NCBI GenBank assembly: GCA_963836405.1
Contig: CAWIJL010000005.1
Coordinates: forward strand, 434,001 to 498,000
Reading direction: 5' to 3'
Length of the DNA: 64,000 nt
Origin: CAWIJJ01 sp963836405
GTDB lineage: Bacteria > Acidobacteriota > Terriglobia > Bryobacterales > Bryobacteraceae
Shown in pieces: positions 8,080 through 16,359 of the stretch; position 1 is the stretch's first letter, and every line of letters begins with the position of its first letter. The position numbers were made by a program, and so were the translations under genes. A model generated the notes under the pieces. It made no database searches and was not told where the DNA came from. It worked only from the letters and a program-made list of their open reading frames with translations.

Positions 8080-9759
8080 CTACCAGGTGAAGCGGAGGAG
8101 CGACACACCGTGCAGCGGCAGGTCGAAATGGAGGCGGAGGGGCTCGCCGGTAGTGTGGATCCAGCGTGGAGATTCGGCGGACTGCAACTGGCCGGCGGCT
8201 TCGAGCTGGGCGATCTGTTCGGCACCAGGCTGCGCGGGCGACCCCATTTTTATCCATGCTTCGTAGGAATTGCTGAAGCGGTCGTCGACGCGGAAATGCT
8301 GGAGGAGGAGGGGGCCGGGCGGCAGTCCGGAGATGGCCAGGTCGATGGCGGCGTCGGGACCGGGTTTGGCGGAATCGTGGTAGTTGGATACGAGCACGGC
8401 GGCGGAGTGCGCGTCGGTGGCGGCCATGGCGTGCACGTCGGGCTGGTTTTTGGCGCCTGCCGCGAGGAGGCTTTCGAGTGAGGCGGCAGCGGAACTTTCG
8501 GCGGCAACGCGCTCGCCGGTCATCATGCCGAGCATGCGGAAGACGTTGAGCACGGGCTTGTCCACGCCGTTGGTGGCGAGGTCGCGGAAGCCGTCGAACC
8601 AGGGCTGGTCTTCGAACTCGAAGGCCCAGGTGACGGCGCCCATCAGGTTGACGCCGCGGAGGGCGGCGAGGTCGAGGTGGCGGGGCATGACCGCGGCGGT
8701 GTAGCTGGCATACATGACGCCGTTGCGGTAGGAATTCTGCGGGTAGACGCGGGAGGAGCAGGCGGCGCAGCCTTCGGGATCGGATTCGCCGACGATCACG
8801 GGTTTGTTTTTCACTTCGGGAATGGAAGCGACGATTTCGAAACCGTGGGAGAGGTCCTGCAACTGTTTTTCGATTCCCATGACGACGCTGCCTTGGACGA
8901 AGCGGGGCGCGCCCTTGGCGTGGAAGCTGACGAAATCGAGGGGCGCTCCGGTGGCGCCGGTGGCGTAGTTTTTGCCGCGCACGGCATGTTCGAGGAAGTT
9001 GCGGAGGAAGGCGGCGGCGCCGGCGCTGGCGGGTCCGGTGGAATCGGGGCCGCCGACGCGGGCGGTGGGGAGGGCGCGGCGCACGGCGTCAACGGAGTAG
9101 TCGTAGAGCTTGTGGTATTCCTCCGGAGTGCCTTTCCAGTAGCTGATGTTGGGTTCGTTCCACACTTCCCAGAGCCAGGATTCGACCTCGGCGCGGCCGT
9201 ACTTTTGAACGCAATGGCTGGCCCACTGGTACACGAGTTCGGCCCATTTGGCGTAGTCCTTAGGAGGGTAGGCCCAGCCGGTGTAGATGTCGTTGTAGTT
9301 GTCGCCGGGTTTCCAGTGATGGCGGTAAGGGTCGGGGTGCGAGGAGAGCGCTTCGGGCATGAAGCCGATCTGCACGAGCGGCTTCATGCCGCGCTCGATG
9401 TAGGTGTCGAAGATGCGGTCGGTGATGGTCCAGTCGTAGACGGGTTTGCCGGAAGCGTCCTCGGTGTAGGCGTTGGTCGAACCCCACTTGAGCGCGGGCT
9501 GGCCGTCGCCGGTGACGAGCAGGCTATGGACGCGCACGTAGACGGGGACGGGGCTGAGGGCGGCGATTTCGGAGAGCAGCTTCCGGCCGTCCTTCATATA
9601 GGTGTAGTTGGGCTCGTCGTGGCCGAAGAAGGACCAGACGGGACGGAGCGGCCCCATCTTCTTTGCGAGGTCTACCTGGACGGAAACCGGCTGCGCGGAG
9701 GCGGTTGCGGCCAGCGCGGCGAGGCACAGGAACGCGAGCGGCGGGCGTGGTCTCGACAT
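8080..9759 (-). CDS. secreted GH39-like glycosidase (beta-xylosidase/iduronidase family)
   Basis: 559 residues with a signal peptide (MSRPRP..., cleaved near ASAQ) and a (beta/alpha)8 barrel. The acid/base Glu lies in WEVWNEP (Glu about residue 202) and the likely nucleophile in VIVGESDPEG (about 325), the spacing of GH39. The C-terminal ~150 residues form a beta-sandwich. The reaction is hydrolysis of beta-xylosides or alpha-iduronides outside the cytoplasm; the substrate is not decidable. It sits directly upstream of an MFS transporter in one transcription unit, suggesting cleavage followed by uptake. The length agrees with bacterial GH39 enzymes. Confidence 0.83.
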   Translation of the reverse strand: MSRPRPPLAFLCLAALAATASAQPVSVQVDLAKKMGPLRPVWSFFGHDEPNYTYMKDGRKLLSEIAALSPVPVYVRVHSLLVTGDGQPALKWGSTNAYTEDASGKPVYDWTITDRIFDTYIERGMKPLVQIGFMPEALSSHPDPYRHHWKPGDNYNDIYTGWAYPPKDYAKWAELVYQWASHCVQKYGRAEVESWLWEVWNEPNISYWKGTPEEYHKLYDYSVDAVRRALPTARVGGPDSTGPASAGAAAFLRNFLEHAVRGKNYATGATGAPLDFVSFHAKGAPRFVQGSVVMGIEKQLQDLSHGFEIVASIPEVKNKPVIVGESDPEGCAACSSRVYPQNSYRNGVMYASYTAAVMPRHLDLAALRGVNLMGAVTWAFEFEDQPWFDGFRDLATNGVDKPVLNVFRMLGMMTGERVAAESSAAASLESLLAAGAKNQPDVHAMAATDAHSAAVLVSNYHDSAKPGPDAAIDLAISGLPPGPLLLQHFRVDDRFSNSYEAWIKMGSPAQPGAEQIAQLEAAGQLQSAESPRWIHTTGEPLRLHFDLPLHGVSLLRFTW

Positions 9760-9794
9760 GGCATCAAGTGTAATCCGGGATGGGGGCTGGTTGG

Positions 9795-10610
9795 TTAGGG
9801 CGTGTGCGATTCCAGGCGCCATTTGATCCGGGTGTAGGCGATGCGGAAGCCCTGGCGCTCGGCGTTGCGCTGGGATTCGCTGCCGGGTTCGGCAACCATC
9901 ATGGCGAGGTCGCAGCCGCGCTCGAGGGCGGCGCGGAGGCGGGCCTGGAGCAGGGCGCGCTGGAGGCCGCGGCGGCGCAATTCGGGCACGGTGGCGGATC
10001 CGGCGAAGAGCGCGACTCCGTCGTGGAGGCAGAGGGCGCCGGCCGCACCGGGCTGTCCCTCGTAATCGGCGAGGAAGCAGAGCGCCTCTTCGCGGGCGAA
10101 GGAGATGGCGCCGATCTCGTCGAGGAAGGCGCGCAGCTCGGGATATTCGTGAGTCCAGCCGCGCGTGCTGGTCTCGGCCCAGACAGCGGCGTCTTGCGCG
10201 CCCGCGATACGGACGTGGACGGGGCCGTCTTCGAGGGGCGGCGGCGGGGCAGCGGGTTGGAACAGAACGCTGGCGGTCTCGTGCGGGAGGTAGCCGCGGG
10301 CGCAGAGCAGGTGCATGGCGGCGACTCCGGCGTGGGGGCTCACTTCGTGCATCACGGGCGCGCCGCGATCGAAGAAGAAGCGCTCGATGGTGTCGAGGGC
10401 AGCCGGGGTGGGGGGTTCGAAGAGGCCGAGTCCGAAAGTCTGGGTGACGGGTGAATCGATGCCGTCGAAAACAGCGCAGGCTCCGGCGTGTTCCATCCAT
10501 GCGGCGCCGCTCGCGGGAAACAGGCGGCTGCGCGCTTCGGCGAAGCGGCGGCAGGCATGGCCTTCGGCGCGTTCCAGGCGGCGCGACAGTTCGAGATCGG
10601 CGAAGGGCAC
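9795..10610 (-). CDS. GNAT-family N-acetyltransferase
   Basis: About 271 residues. The C-terminal half carries the GNAT core: a strand with VALFAGSATVPELRRRGLQRAL, where RRRGLQ is the acetyl-CoA pyrophosphate loop, followed by the LAMMVAEPGSESQRNAERQGF motif B region. The N-terminal half (LELSRRLERAEGHA, TFGLGLFEP) resembles the less conserved lobe of two-domain GNATs. The substrate is unknown. The start is uncertain: GTG 10610 gives a family-like beginning, and GTG 10637 is an alternative. It is divergent from the chaperonin-fusion gene, separated by about 66 bp that contains a GTATAC palindrome usable as a -10 in either direction. Confidence 0.82.
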   Translation of the reverse strand: MPFADLELSRRLERAEGHACRRFAEARSRLFPASGAAWMEHAGACAVFDGIDSPVTQTFGLGLFEPPTPAALDTIERFFFDRGAPVMHEVSPHAGVAAMHLLCARGYLPHETASVLFQPAAPPPPLEDGPVHVRIAGAQDAAVWAETSTRGWTHEYPELRAFLDEIGAISFAREEALCFLADYEGQPGAAGALCLHDGVALFAGSATVPELRRRGLQRALLQARLRAALERGCDLAMMVAEPGSESQRNAERQGFRIAYTRIKWRLESHTP

Positions 10611-10676
10611 GGGCTCCGGACATGGTACCGCAAGCACGTATACTCGATAGGAACGCCGCACGGGGGGACGGTTGGG

Positions 10677-12644
10677 ATGAAGAAGAAACTCTGCTTCGTG
10701 TTGATGCCGTTCAAAGAGACCTACCGGCAGGTCTACGACGTGGTGCTTAAGCCCACGGTGGAGAGCCTGGGGTACGAGTGCATCCGCGCGGACGATATTC
10801 GGGTGCAGCGCAATATCATGCGGGACGTGATCGAGCTGATCGACCGCGCCGATGTCATGATTGCGGATCTGACGGACAGCAATCCCAACGTGTTTTACGA
10901 GCTGGGGATCTGCCACGCGCTGGCGCGGCAGACGGTGGTGATCACGCAGTCGATGGCGGATGTGCCGTTCGATTTGCGATCGTACCGGACGATTCTGTAC
11001 AAGGTGGATTTTCAGGGCGCGGAGGACCTGAAGCGGGACCTCAGCGAGGCGCTGGGATCGCTGGGGGCGGGCGGCGCGGTGAGCAATCCGGTGGTCGATT
11101 TTCTTCCGGCGCGGCAGAACGCGGAGGCCGAGGCGCTGCGCGCGAAAGTGGCGGGGCTCGAAGCGGAGCTGAGCGCAGCGCGCAGCGCGAAGGCAGCGGC
11201 GAGCAGCAACTGGCGAAGGCTGCTGCGGGGAGTGGACGTGCTGGCGAGGACGGTGGAGGCGACATTCGGGCCGCTGGGGGCCAACGTCGTCATCCACAAC
11301 GCGCAGGGCGCGCTCGAGCATACGCGGGACATTGTGCGGATCGGACGGGACCTGGAGACGGGGGACTCGATCGGCGATATCGGCATAAAGCTGCTGGTGA
11401 AGGCGATCGAGGATGCGGCGAATACGGTGCATGCGCGGTCGATGGTGCTGTTGGCGCACGCCATGCTGTCGGAGAGCGTGGCGGCGATGGAGGACAGAAA
11501 GACCGTGCCCGCGCGCCTGAAGAGGGGGCTCGAAAAAGGGGCGCAAGTGGCGGCGGCGGAAATGCGGCTGCTGGTGCGCAGCCTGCCGCTGGAACAGTGG
11601 ATGGCGCTGGACGCCGATTCGCTGCTGGTGAGGCTGGCCGCGAAGGTAATTTACGCGGACGGAGTGGTGGCCTGCGAGCCGTCCGAAACCGGGTCGGACG
11701 GCGCCGTTTTCGTTGAAACGGAAACATTGAACAGCGGCTATTTGAACACTTATTTCATCACCGATCCGGAGCGGCAGGAAGCGGTGCTGGAGAATCCGTA
11801 CGTGCTGGTGGCGGATCTGAAACTGGGGGTGGTCAAGCCGTTGATTCCGGTGCTGGAACATGCGGCCAAGTCGGGGCGCCCGCTGCTGGTGATCGCACGG
11901 CAGATCGAAGCCGAAGCGGCGAACACGATGGTAGTGAACAAGCTGCGCGGCACGGTGCAGGTGGCGGCGGTGGCGGCGCAGTCCACGGGTCTGATGCGGG
12001 GGGAGAAGCTGAAGGAGGTTGCGGAATTTGCGGGCGCGGCTTGGTCCGACAGTTTCAGCGAAGACGACCTGGAGCAAACGGGGGTGACGCGGCTGGGCGC
12101 GGTGCGCAAGGCGGTGATCACGAAGAATAAGACGGCGCTGCTCGGAAAGGACGCGGATTCGAGCCGGCTGGGGTCGAACCGGGAGCTGAGTGCGATTCTG
12201 AAGCTGGCGGCCGGCAGCGACAGGGAATACGAAGAGCGGAAGCGGAGGGTGTCGCAACTGACTACCGATGCGCGGCGGGCGCGGAACGGGTTGGTGCCGG
12301 GCGGCGGGGTTGCGTTTTTGAGGGCGGCGCGGGCGCTGGACAAGGCCGCGGGGCAGGACGAGACGGCGGCGGAGATTTTGGCGGCGGCGCTCGAAGAGCC
12401 GGCGCGGGTGCTGCTGCGGAGCGCGGGCGCGGACGAAGACGCAATGATCGGCAAGATGATGGAGTCGGAGGAGCCGGTGGTTTACGACGTGATCGGCGAG
12501 AAGCTGGTGCCGTCGCGGCAGAGCACGATCCTCGATCCGGCATCGACGATTCTGCAGACGCTGGACACGGCGGTGAGCCTGGTGAACGTGATTCTGACGG
12601 GGAGCGTGCTGGATCTGAAGGCGGATGAGAAGGCGGGCGGGTAA
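10677..12644 (+). CDS. fusion of a nucleoside deoxyribosyltransferase/TIR-like domain to a GroEL-type chaperonin
   Basis: 655 residues. Residues 1-~128 form a Rossmann-like domain: CFVLMPF, CIRADDI, RADVMIADLTDSNPNVFYELG, then AL..QTVVITQ. This is the pattern of the nucleoside 2-deoxyribosyltransferase superfamily, a relative of TIR domains; Glu75 in NVFYELG is the likely catalytic residue. An Ala/Glu-rich coiled-coil linker spans ~145-180. Residues ~185-650 align with Cpn60 throughout: the VEATFGPLGANVV equatorial start, the NPYVLVADLKL...PVLEHAAKSGRPLLVIA apical domain, NKLRGTVQVAAV, GLVPGGGVAFLRAA, and ILDPASTILQTLDTAVSLVNVILT at the end. The ATP-hydrolysis motif GDGTTT is replaced (ANTVHARS, ~248-255) and the Asp in GroEL's VED segment is Gln526, so the chaperonin part is probably non-cycling. 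No groES or other chaperone gene is adjacent. The function is inferred: a multimeric scaffold activating a nucleotide- or NAD-cleaving effector. Confidence 0.85.
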   Translation: MKKKLCFVLMPFKETYRQVYDVVLKPTVESLGYECIRADDIRVQRNIMRDVIELIDRADVMIADLTDSNPNVFYELGICHALARQTVVITQSMADVPFDLRSYRTILYKVDFQGAEDLKRDLSEALGSLGAGGAVSNPVVDFLPARQNAEAEALRAKVAGLEAELSAARSAKAAASSNWRRLLRGVDVLARTVEATFGPLGANVVIHNAQGALEHTRDIVRIGRDLETGDSIGDIGIKLLVKAIEDAANTVHARSMVLLAHAMLSESVAAMEDRKTVPARLKRGLEKGAQVAAAEMRLLVRSLPLEQWMALDADSLLVRLAAKVIYADGVVACEPSETGSDGAVFVETETLNSGYLNTYFITDPERQEAVLENPYVLVADLKLGVVKPLIPVLEHAAKSGRPLLVIARQIEAEAANTMVVNKLRGTVQVAAVAAQSTGLMRGEKLKEVAEFAGAAWSDSFSEDDLEQTGVTRLGAVRKAVITKNKTALLGKDADSSRLGSNRELSAILKLAAGSDREYEERKRRVSQLTTDARRARNGLVPGGGVAFLRAARALDKAAGQDETAAEILAAALEEPARVLLRSAGADEDAMIGKMMESEEPVVYDVIGEKLVPSRQSTILDPASTILQTLDTAVSLVNVILTGSVLDLKADEKAGG

Positions 12645-12660
12645 GGGGGCGGTGCACGGC

Positions 12661-12850
12661 GGAAGGAACGCCCTGGCTGCGACAATCCGCGTTCTTTCAT
12701 GGCGGCGCAGGGAGAGACCCGCTTTTGTCGCCGGTGACAAGATAATCCGCTTTGCCGCCTTCGGCCAGGGAAAGCAGAAAATCATCCTCGGGATCGGGGG
12801 AGCGGGAAACAGGTGGAAGCGCTTTGATCGTGCTCTCAGCTCATTGACCA
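12661..12850 (-). pseudogene. C-terminal remnant of a PIN-domain toxin
   Basis: The minus strand encodes VSRSPDPEDDFLLSLAEGG, then KADYLVTGDKSG, in one frame. It continues as GLSLRRHERTRIVAARAFL in another, with a one-base shift between them. Together these match the C-terminal half of PIN-family toxins: acidic DPEDD, the ADYLVTGD strand and the final TRIV-x-AR-x-F. Nothing recognisable remains of the N-terminal PIN half. It lies downstream of, and in the same orientation as, a ribbon-helix-helix antitoxin-like gene, so this was probably a toxin-antitoxin pair whose nuclease is lost. Confidence 0.65.
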
Positions 12851-12962
12851 GGCGGCCGGCATGGTGTGGCCGGATGCGCTCCGCAATGGCGGGTTTCCTG
12901 AGCGGCGCCCGTGGTCCGGCCAGTTGTGGCGGGCTGGTCAGTAGAGTGAAGGCCCCGTCCGA

Positions 12963-13151
12963 TCAAGCTTTGGAATGCGCCCCGCGGCGCCTGCGCCCGG
13001 TGCGGACGTCCCGTAGGGCGCTGTCGATCAGGTCTTGGAACTTCTGCGGATCGGTGCCGGCGTTGCGCTCTTTGATGTCTTCGACCGTCCGATGGAAGAC
13101 CCGCGCCTGGACGGCTTCTTCGATGAATTTCGACCGCTCGCCTTTTTTCAT
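12963..13151 (-). CDS. ribbon-helix-helix antitoxin-like protein, N-terminus short
   Basis: 62 residues: MKKGERSKFIEEAVQARVF, then a helical DPQKFQDLIDSALRDVR and a basic tail. The KKGERSKFIEEAV segment is the second helix of RHH/CopG antitoxins. The N-terminal DNA-contacting strand normally before it is missing, because a TAG lies two codons upstream of the ATG. The protein is therefore either a naturally short variant or truncated. The partner PIN toxin downstream is decayed. An orphan antitoxin could still regulate other loci or neutralise a related toxin. Confidence 0.55.
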   Translation of the reverse strand: MKKGERSKFIEEAVQARVFHRTVEDIKERNAGTDPQKFQDLIDSALRDVRTGRRRRGAHSKA

Positions 13152-13233
13152 GCCCTACGGATCTATACACCTATTTTAATGGGAATCGCTGACGCTCGAT
13201 GGCGCGGCTCCGCAATGGTGGTTTCGCGATGGA

Positions 13234-14706
13234 TCACGGGAAGACGATGTTGACGATGCGGTCTTCTTTTTCGGCGACGTGGAGGCGGACGTGGAGGTTG
13301 CGGTTGGGCTTGTCGTAGAACCAGGCGTCGCGGTCGAGCGGGCGGCCGTCGAATTCGAGGGTGGCGGGCTGGTCGATGTGGTGCACGATCCACTCGTAGC
13401 TGCGCGGCTTTTGGGATTCGATTTCGAGGCGGATCACGTCCACGGCGGGTGAGGCGTGCAATTGCGTCCAGCCGGAATAATCCTCCTCGAGGACGAAGAA
13501 CTCGGCTCCGAGTTTGGGGAAGTAGTGGACGGTCATGCCTTCGGGCGAATCGAGGGGCACGATCATTCCATTGCGGGCGAAGACGGGCAGCCCGGCGGTC
13601 TCGACGGCGATGCTGCGGCGGCCGGGGAAGACTTCATTGGTGTCGAGGTTGGTCCAGGTTCCGGGCGGCAGATAAACGGTGCGGCGGTTGCCGGGCTGGT
13701 AGATGGGGGCAACCAGCATTTCGTCGCCGAACATGAACTCGTCGGCGTGTTGCTCGCATTCCGGATCGCCGGGGAACTGGAAGGGCAACGGGTGCCAGAG
13801 AGGATAGCCGCGGTCGTCGCGCTCGACGGCGTAGGTGCGGAGGTAGGTTTCGAGCTGGCCGCGAAACGGGGTGAGGCCGACGGTGCCGGGAGATACGTTG
13901 CGCACCAGCGATCCGAGTTGGCGCGCGCGGGATTGCAGATCACCGGCGGCGGAGGCGTAGGGCGCGAGATCGAACTCCGGTTCCAGGCGGCCGGACATGG
14001 CGCCGTGGACGATGCGGAGGAGGGAATCGCGCAGGGTGGTCCAGGAACCGACGCGCTCGGTGGAAGCCTTCCAGTTGGGCGGGTTGCCGCGCCGATCGTG
14101 CTCGACCTCGAGGATCTGCTTGAGGGCGGGACCGTAGTGAAACAGGTAATCGACAGATGGGGCGTGAATACGGTAGCGGCCGGAGGCGGTGAAGTCGAAG
14201 CGGAAGGCGCCGGAGCCGAGGTGGGACTCGCCGTAGCCGGCGGTGGAAAGCAGGAAGGGCACTTCAGTGGGCCAGACCTTTCCACCCAGGTCGAAGTTCA
14301 GCGCGGTGCGGGGACCGAGTCCGTAGTAGCTGGCGCCGGGAAGCGTCTGGCGCTCCCATTGGACGCCGAGTTCCGATTCGGCGGGCTCGGACCGGTCGGC
14401 GGTGAGCGCCGCGCCATCGGCTTTGTAGATAGCGAGCAGCACACCCTTTTTGCGGATGGAAACCTGAAGGTATTTGGTGCGGAAGCGGATGGCGGACGGC
14501 GTGTCCTCGATGTCGAGATCGAAGTCCATGGGGTCGGCCACCTCGATGGAAGGGAGCGGCCCGTCGAGCGAGCGGCGGAAGTGGAAGGTGCCGCCGGTGA
14601 GCCAGGCGATTTCGGCCGAGCCGCGATCGAGCTGCAGCTCGATGCGATTGCCGTGGGGCACGGCGGCCAGCAGCGTGGCCAGCGCGGCGAGCGTTTGGAA
14701 GGGCAT
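13234..14706 (-). CDS. GH31-like protein lacking most of the catalytic barrel
   Basis: 490 residues with a short hydrophobic N-terminus. Residues ~1-200 resemble the GH31 N-terminal beta-sandwich (IRFRTKYLQVSIRKKGVLLAI, then YYGLGPRTALNFDLGGKVW and PFLLSTAGYGE). Residues ~300-490 match the GH31 end: YLRTYA...GYPLWHPLPFQFPGDPECEQ, DEFMFGDEMLVAPIYQPG, then VYLPPGTWTNLDT. The barrel region that carries the two catalytic aspartates in alpha-glucosidases and alpha-xylosidases is compressed to about 100 residues, and I see no W-x-D-M-N-E type motif. The usual family length is 650-800. The start overlaps the M24 peptidase stop (TGATG), so the two are coupled. A binding or inactive role is likely. 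Confidence 0.72.
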   Translation of the reverse strand: MPFQTLAALATLLAAVPHGNRIELQLDRGSAEIAWLTGGTFHFRRSLDGPLPSIEVADPMDFDLDIEDTPSAIRFRTKYLQVSIRKKGVLLAIYKADGAALTADRSEPAESELGVQWERQTLPGASYYGLGPRTALNFDLGGKVWPTEVPFLLSTAGYGESHLGSGAFRFDFTASGRYRIHAPSVDYLFHYGPALKQILEVEHDRRGNPPNWKASTERVGSWTTLRDSLLRIVHGAMSGRLEPEFDLAPYASAAGDLQSRARQLGSLVRNVSPGTVGLTPFRGQLETYLRTYAVERDDRGYPLWHPLPFQFPGDPECEQHADEFMFGDEMLVAPIYQPGNRRTVYLPPGTWTNLDTNEVFPGRRSIAVETAGLPVFARNGMIVPLDSPEGMTVHYFPKLGAEFFVLEEDYSGWTQLHASPAVDVIRLEIESQKPRSYEWIVHHIDQPATLEFDGRPLDRDAWFYDKPNRNLHVRLHVAEKEDRIVNIVFP

Positions 14707-15875
14707 CAGGGGAGCGCGAATTCGCGCTGGATCTGGCCGGTGACCATGGCCTCTTTATCGCCGACGAACATATTGACCTCGGAGCGGACGCCGAATTCCG
14801 GCAGGTAGACGCCGGGCTCGATGGAGAAGCAGGTCCAGGGAGAGACGCGGCGCTCGTCGTGATTTTCGAAGTTATCCATGTTGGCGCCGTTGCCGTGGAC
14901 CTCCTGGCCGATGGAGTGGCCGGTGCGGTGGGTAAACCATTCGGCGTAGCCGCGGCTGGAGATGAAGCCGCGGGCGGCATCGTCGACTTCGAATCCGTGC
15001 AGCGGCTTGCCGGCGGCGACGGCGTCCTGCACGCGTTTGATGGCGGCGTCGCGGGCTCCGGTGACGGTATCGAAGACGGAGCGCATGGCATCGGGAGGGT
15101 TGTCGCCGAGGAAGTGGGTCCAGGTGATGTCGTAGTAAACGGCGCCGGGCCGATCGAGGCGGGCCCACAGGTCGAGGAGGAGCAAGTCGCCTTTGCGGAT
15201 GGGGGTGTTGTCCTGTTCGGTGGGCTCGTAGTGGGGATTGGAGGCGTTGGCGTTCACGCCGACGATGGGGCCGTGATCGGTGAGCAGGCCGGCGGCGGCG
15301 AAGTTCTCGCGGACGAAGTTTTTCATTTCGAGATCGATCACCGGAACGCCGCCGCGCAGGCGCTCGCGCACCATTTCAAAAGCGGCGGCGCGCACGCGGT
15401 CCACGCGGCGGCCGGCTTCGAGGTGCATCTCGAGCGCGGCGGGAGTCCAGCGCGCTTCGAAGTATTGGATCAGCTCAGCCGAGGTGATCACTTCGACTCC
15501 GGTGGCGCGCACCAGTTCGATGGTGCCGGCGTCCACCATGGACACATAGGGGATGGCGCAGTTGGGGGAATACTGCATGGCGACGCGGCGCAGTCCGGCG
15601 GTGAGTTTGCCGAGCGTTTCCACCTGTTCGGGCCAGCTCGAATAGGGAATCTTTTCGCCGGGCAGGGCGGCGAGCCGGTCGCGCTCGATGCGATGGACCA
15701 TGCCGCGCGGTTCTCCGTGGGCGGGAATCAGGTAATACCAGCGGCGCGTGGGGACGGGCGTCGTAGCGAGGCCGAGCACCCGATAGGCGAGCGGGTCGCG
15801 CAGGTGGTGGTCGAAGAAGAGCCAGCCGTCGAGGTTCTGGTTGCGCAGTTCCTGCTGAATTTTTTCAAGTTCCAT
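14706..15875 (-). CDS. M24-family metallopeptidase (Xaa-Pro dipeptidase-like)
   Basis: 389 residues: an N-terminal creatinase-type domain, then a pita-bread fold. The five metal ligands are visible in order: Asp in LLLLDLWARL, Asp in YYDITWTHF, His in HRTGHSIGQEVH, Glu in SIEPGVYLP and Glu in VRSEVNMFV. The reaction would be removal of an N-terminal residue before proline, or dipeptide cleavage; the enzyme is cytoplasmic (no signal). I start at ATG 15875, giving MELEKIQQEL. It is the first gene of a unit with the GH31-like gene and is divergent, with 31 bp between, from the small unknown at 15907. Confidence 0.88.
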   Translation of the reverse strand: MELEKIQQELRNQNLDGWLFFDHHLRDPLAYRVLGLATTPVPTRRWYYLIPAHGEPRGMVHRIERDRLAALPGEKIPYSSWPEQVETLGKLTAGLRRVAMQYSPNCAIPYVSMVDAGTIELVRATGVEVITSAELIQYFEARWTPAALEMHLEAGRRVDRVRAAAFEMVRERLRGGVPVIDLEMKNFVRENFAAAGLLTDHGPIVGVNANASNPHYEPTEQDNTPIRKGDLLLLDLWARLDRPGAVYYDITWTHFLGDNPPDAMRSVFDTVTGARDAAIKRVQDAVAAGKPLHGFEVDDAARGFISSRGYAEWFTHRTGHSIGQEVHGNGANMDNFENHDERRVSPWTCFSIEPGVYLPEFGVRSEVNMFVGDKEAMVTGQIQREFALP

Positions 15876-15906
15876 AGCGGGCAGACCTTCAGTGTAAGCT
15901 AATGGA

Positions 15907-16275
15907 ATGCTGGAGTGCCTGACGGGCCAACCGATCGGCTCCGAAGAAGCGTGGCGGATGTTCGACGATTGGAAGCGGGACGGCAAAGAGCTGGGAATTT
16001 ACCTGGCGAGCCGCACAGGAAGCGTCGCCACCCTGGCAGTGATCCAGTCGGTCCGCAACGGCCGCGTGACGCTGAAGGGGGAAGCGGTGAGCGTGACGCT
16101 GAACCTGAAAAACGCGGAGTTCGCTTACGGTCCGGTGCAGATGTTTCCGCGCTGGCCGTCGCCACCGATGGTGGAGGTGACGGCGTTGCAGGCGATGGTG
16201 AACGGCACCGACTGGCTGGTATTGGCCGAGGGGCTGATTCCGGAAGCGCTGGCTCCTCTCAGCCTGCCCTCCTAA
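15907..16275 (+). CDS. hypothetical protein
   Basis: 122 residues, soluble, with no signal peptide or recognisable motif. The pattern suggests a short helix followed by a beta barrel: WRMFDDWKRDGKELGIYL, ATLAVIQSVRNGRVTLKGE, VTLNLKNAEFAYGPVQMF. The composition (GC and codon third positions) is normal for the region. Its isolated position between a peptidase and a permease gives no functional hint. The frame is supported by its complete length and a divergent promoter space, not by homology I can name. Confidence 0.55.
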   Translation: MLECLTGQPIGSEEAWRMFDDWKRDGKELGIYLASRTGSVATLAVIQSVRNGRVTLKGEAVSVTLNLKNAEFAYGPVQMFPRWPSPPMVEVTALQAMVNGTDWLVLAEGLIPEALAPLSLPS

Positions 16276-16359
16276 AGGACGACGCGGCGATTCAGACTCC
16301 GGCGAGAAGCGGAGTTCGGAATTCGCGCTACGTGAGACTATAGACCCATAGGTCTCTCG

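Noticed and set aside
9795..12785. Very long minus-strand open frame running from the acetyltransferase across the whole chaperonin fusion
   Set aside because: Only the 9795-10610 part encodes a recognisable protein. The rest is Arg/His/Pro-rich antisense of the fusion gene, as expected from GC-rich codon bias.
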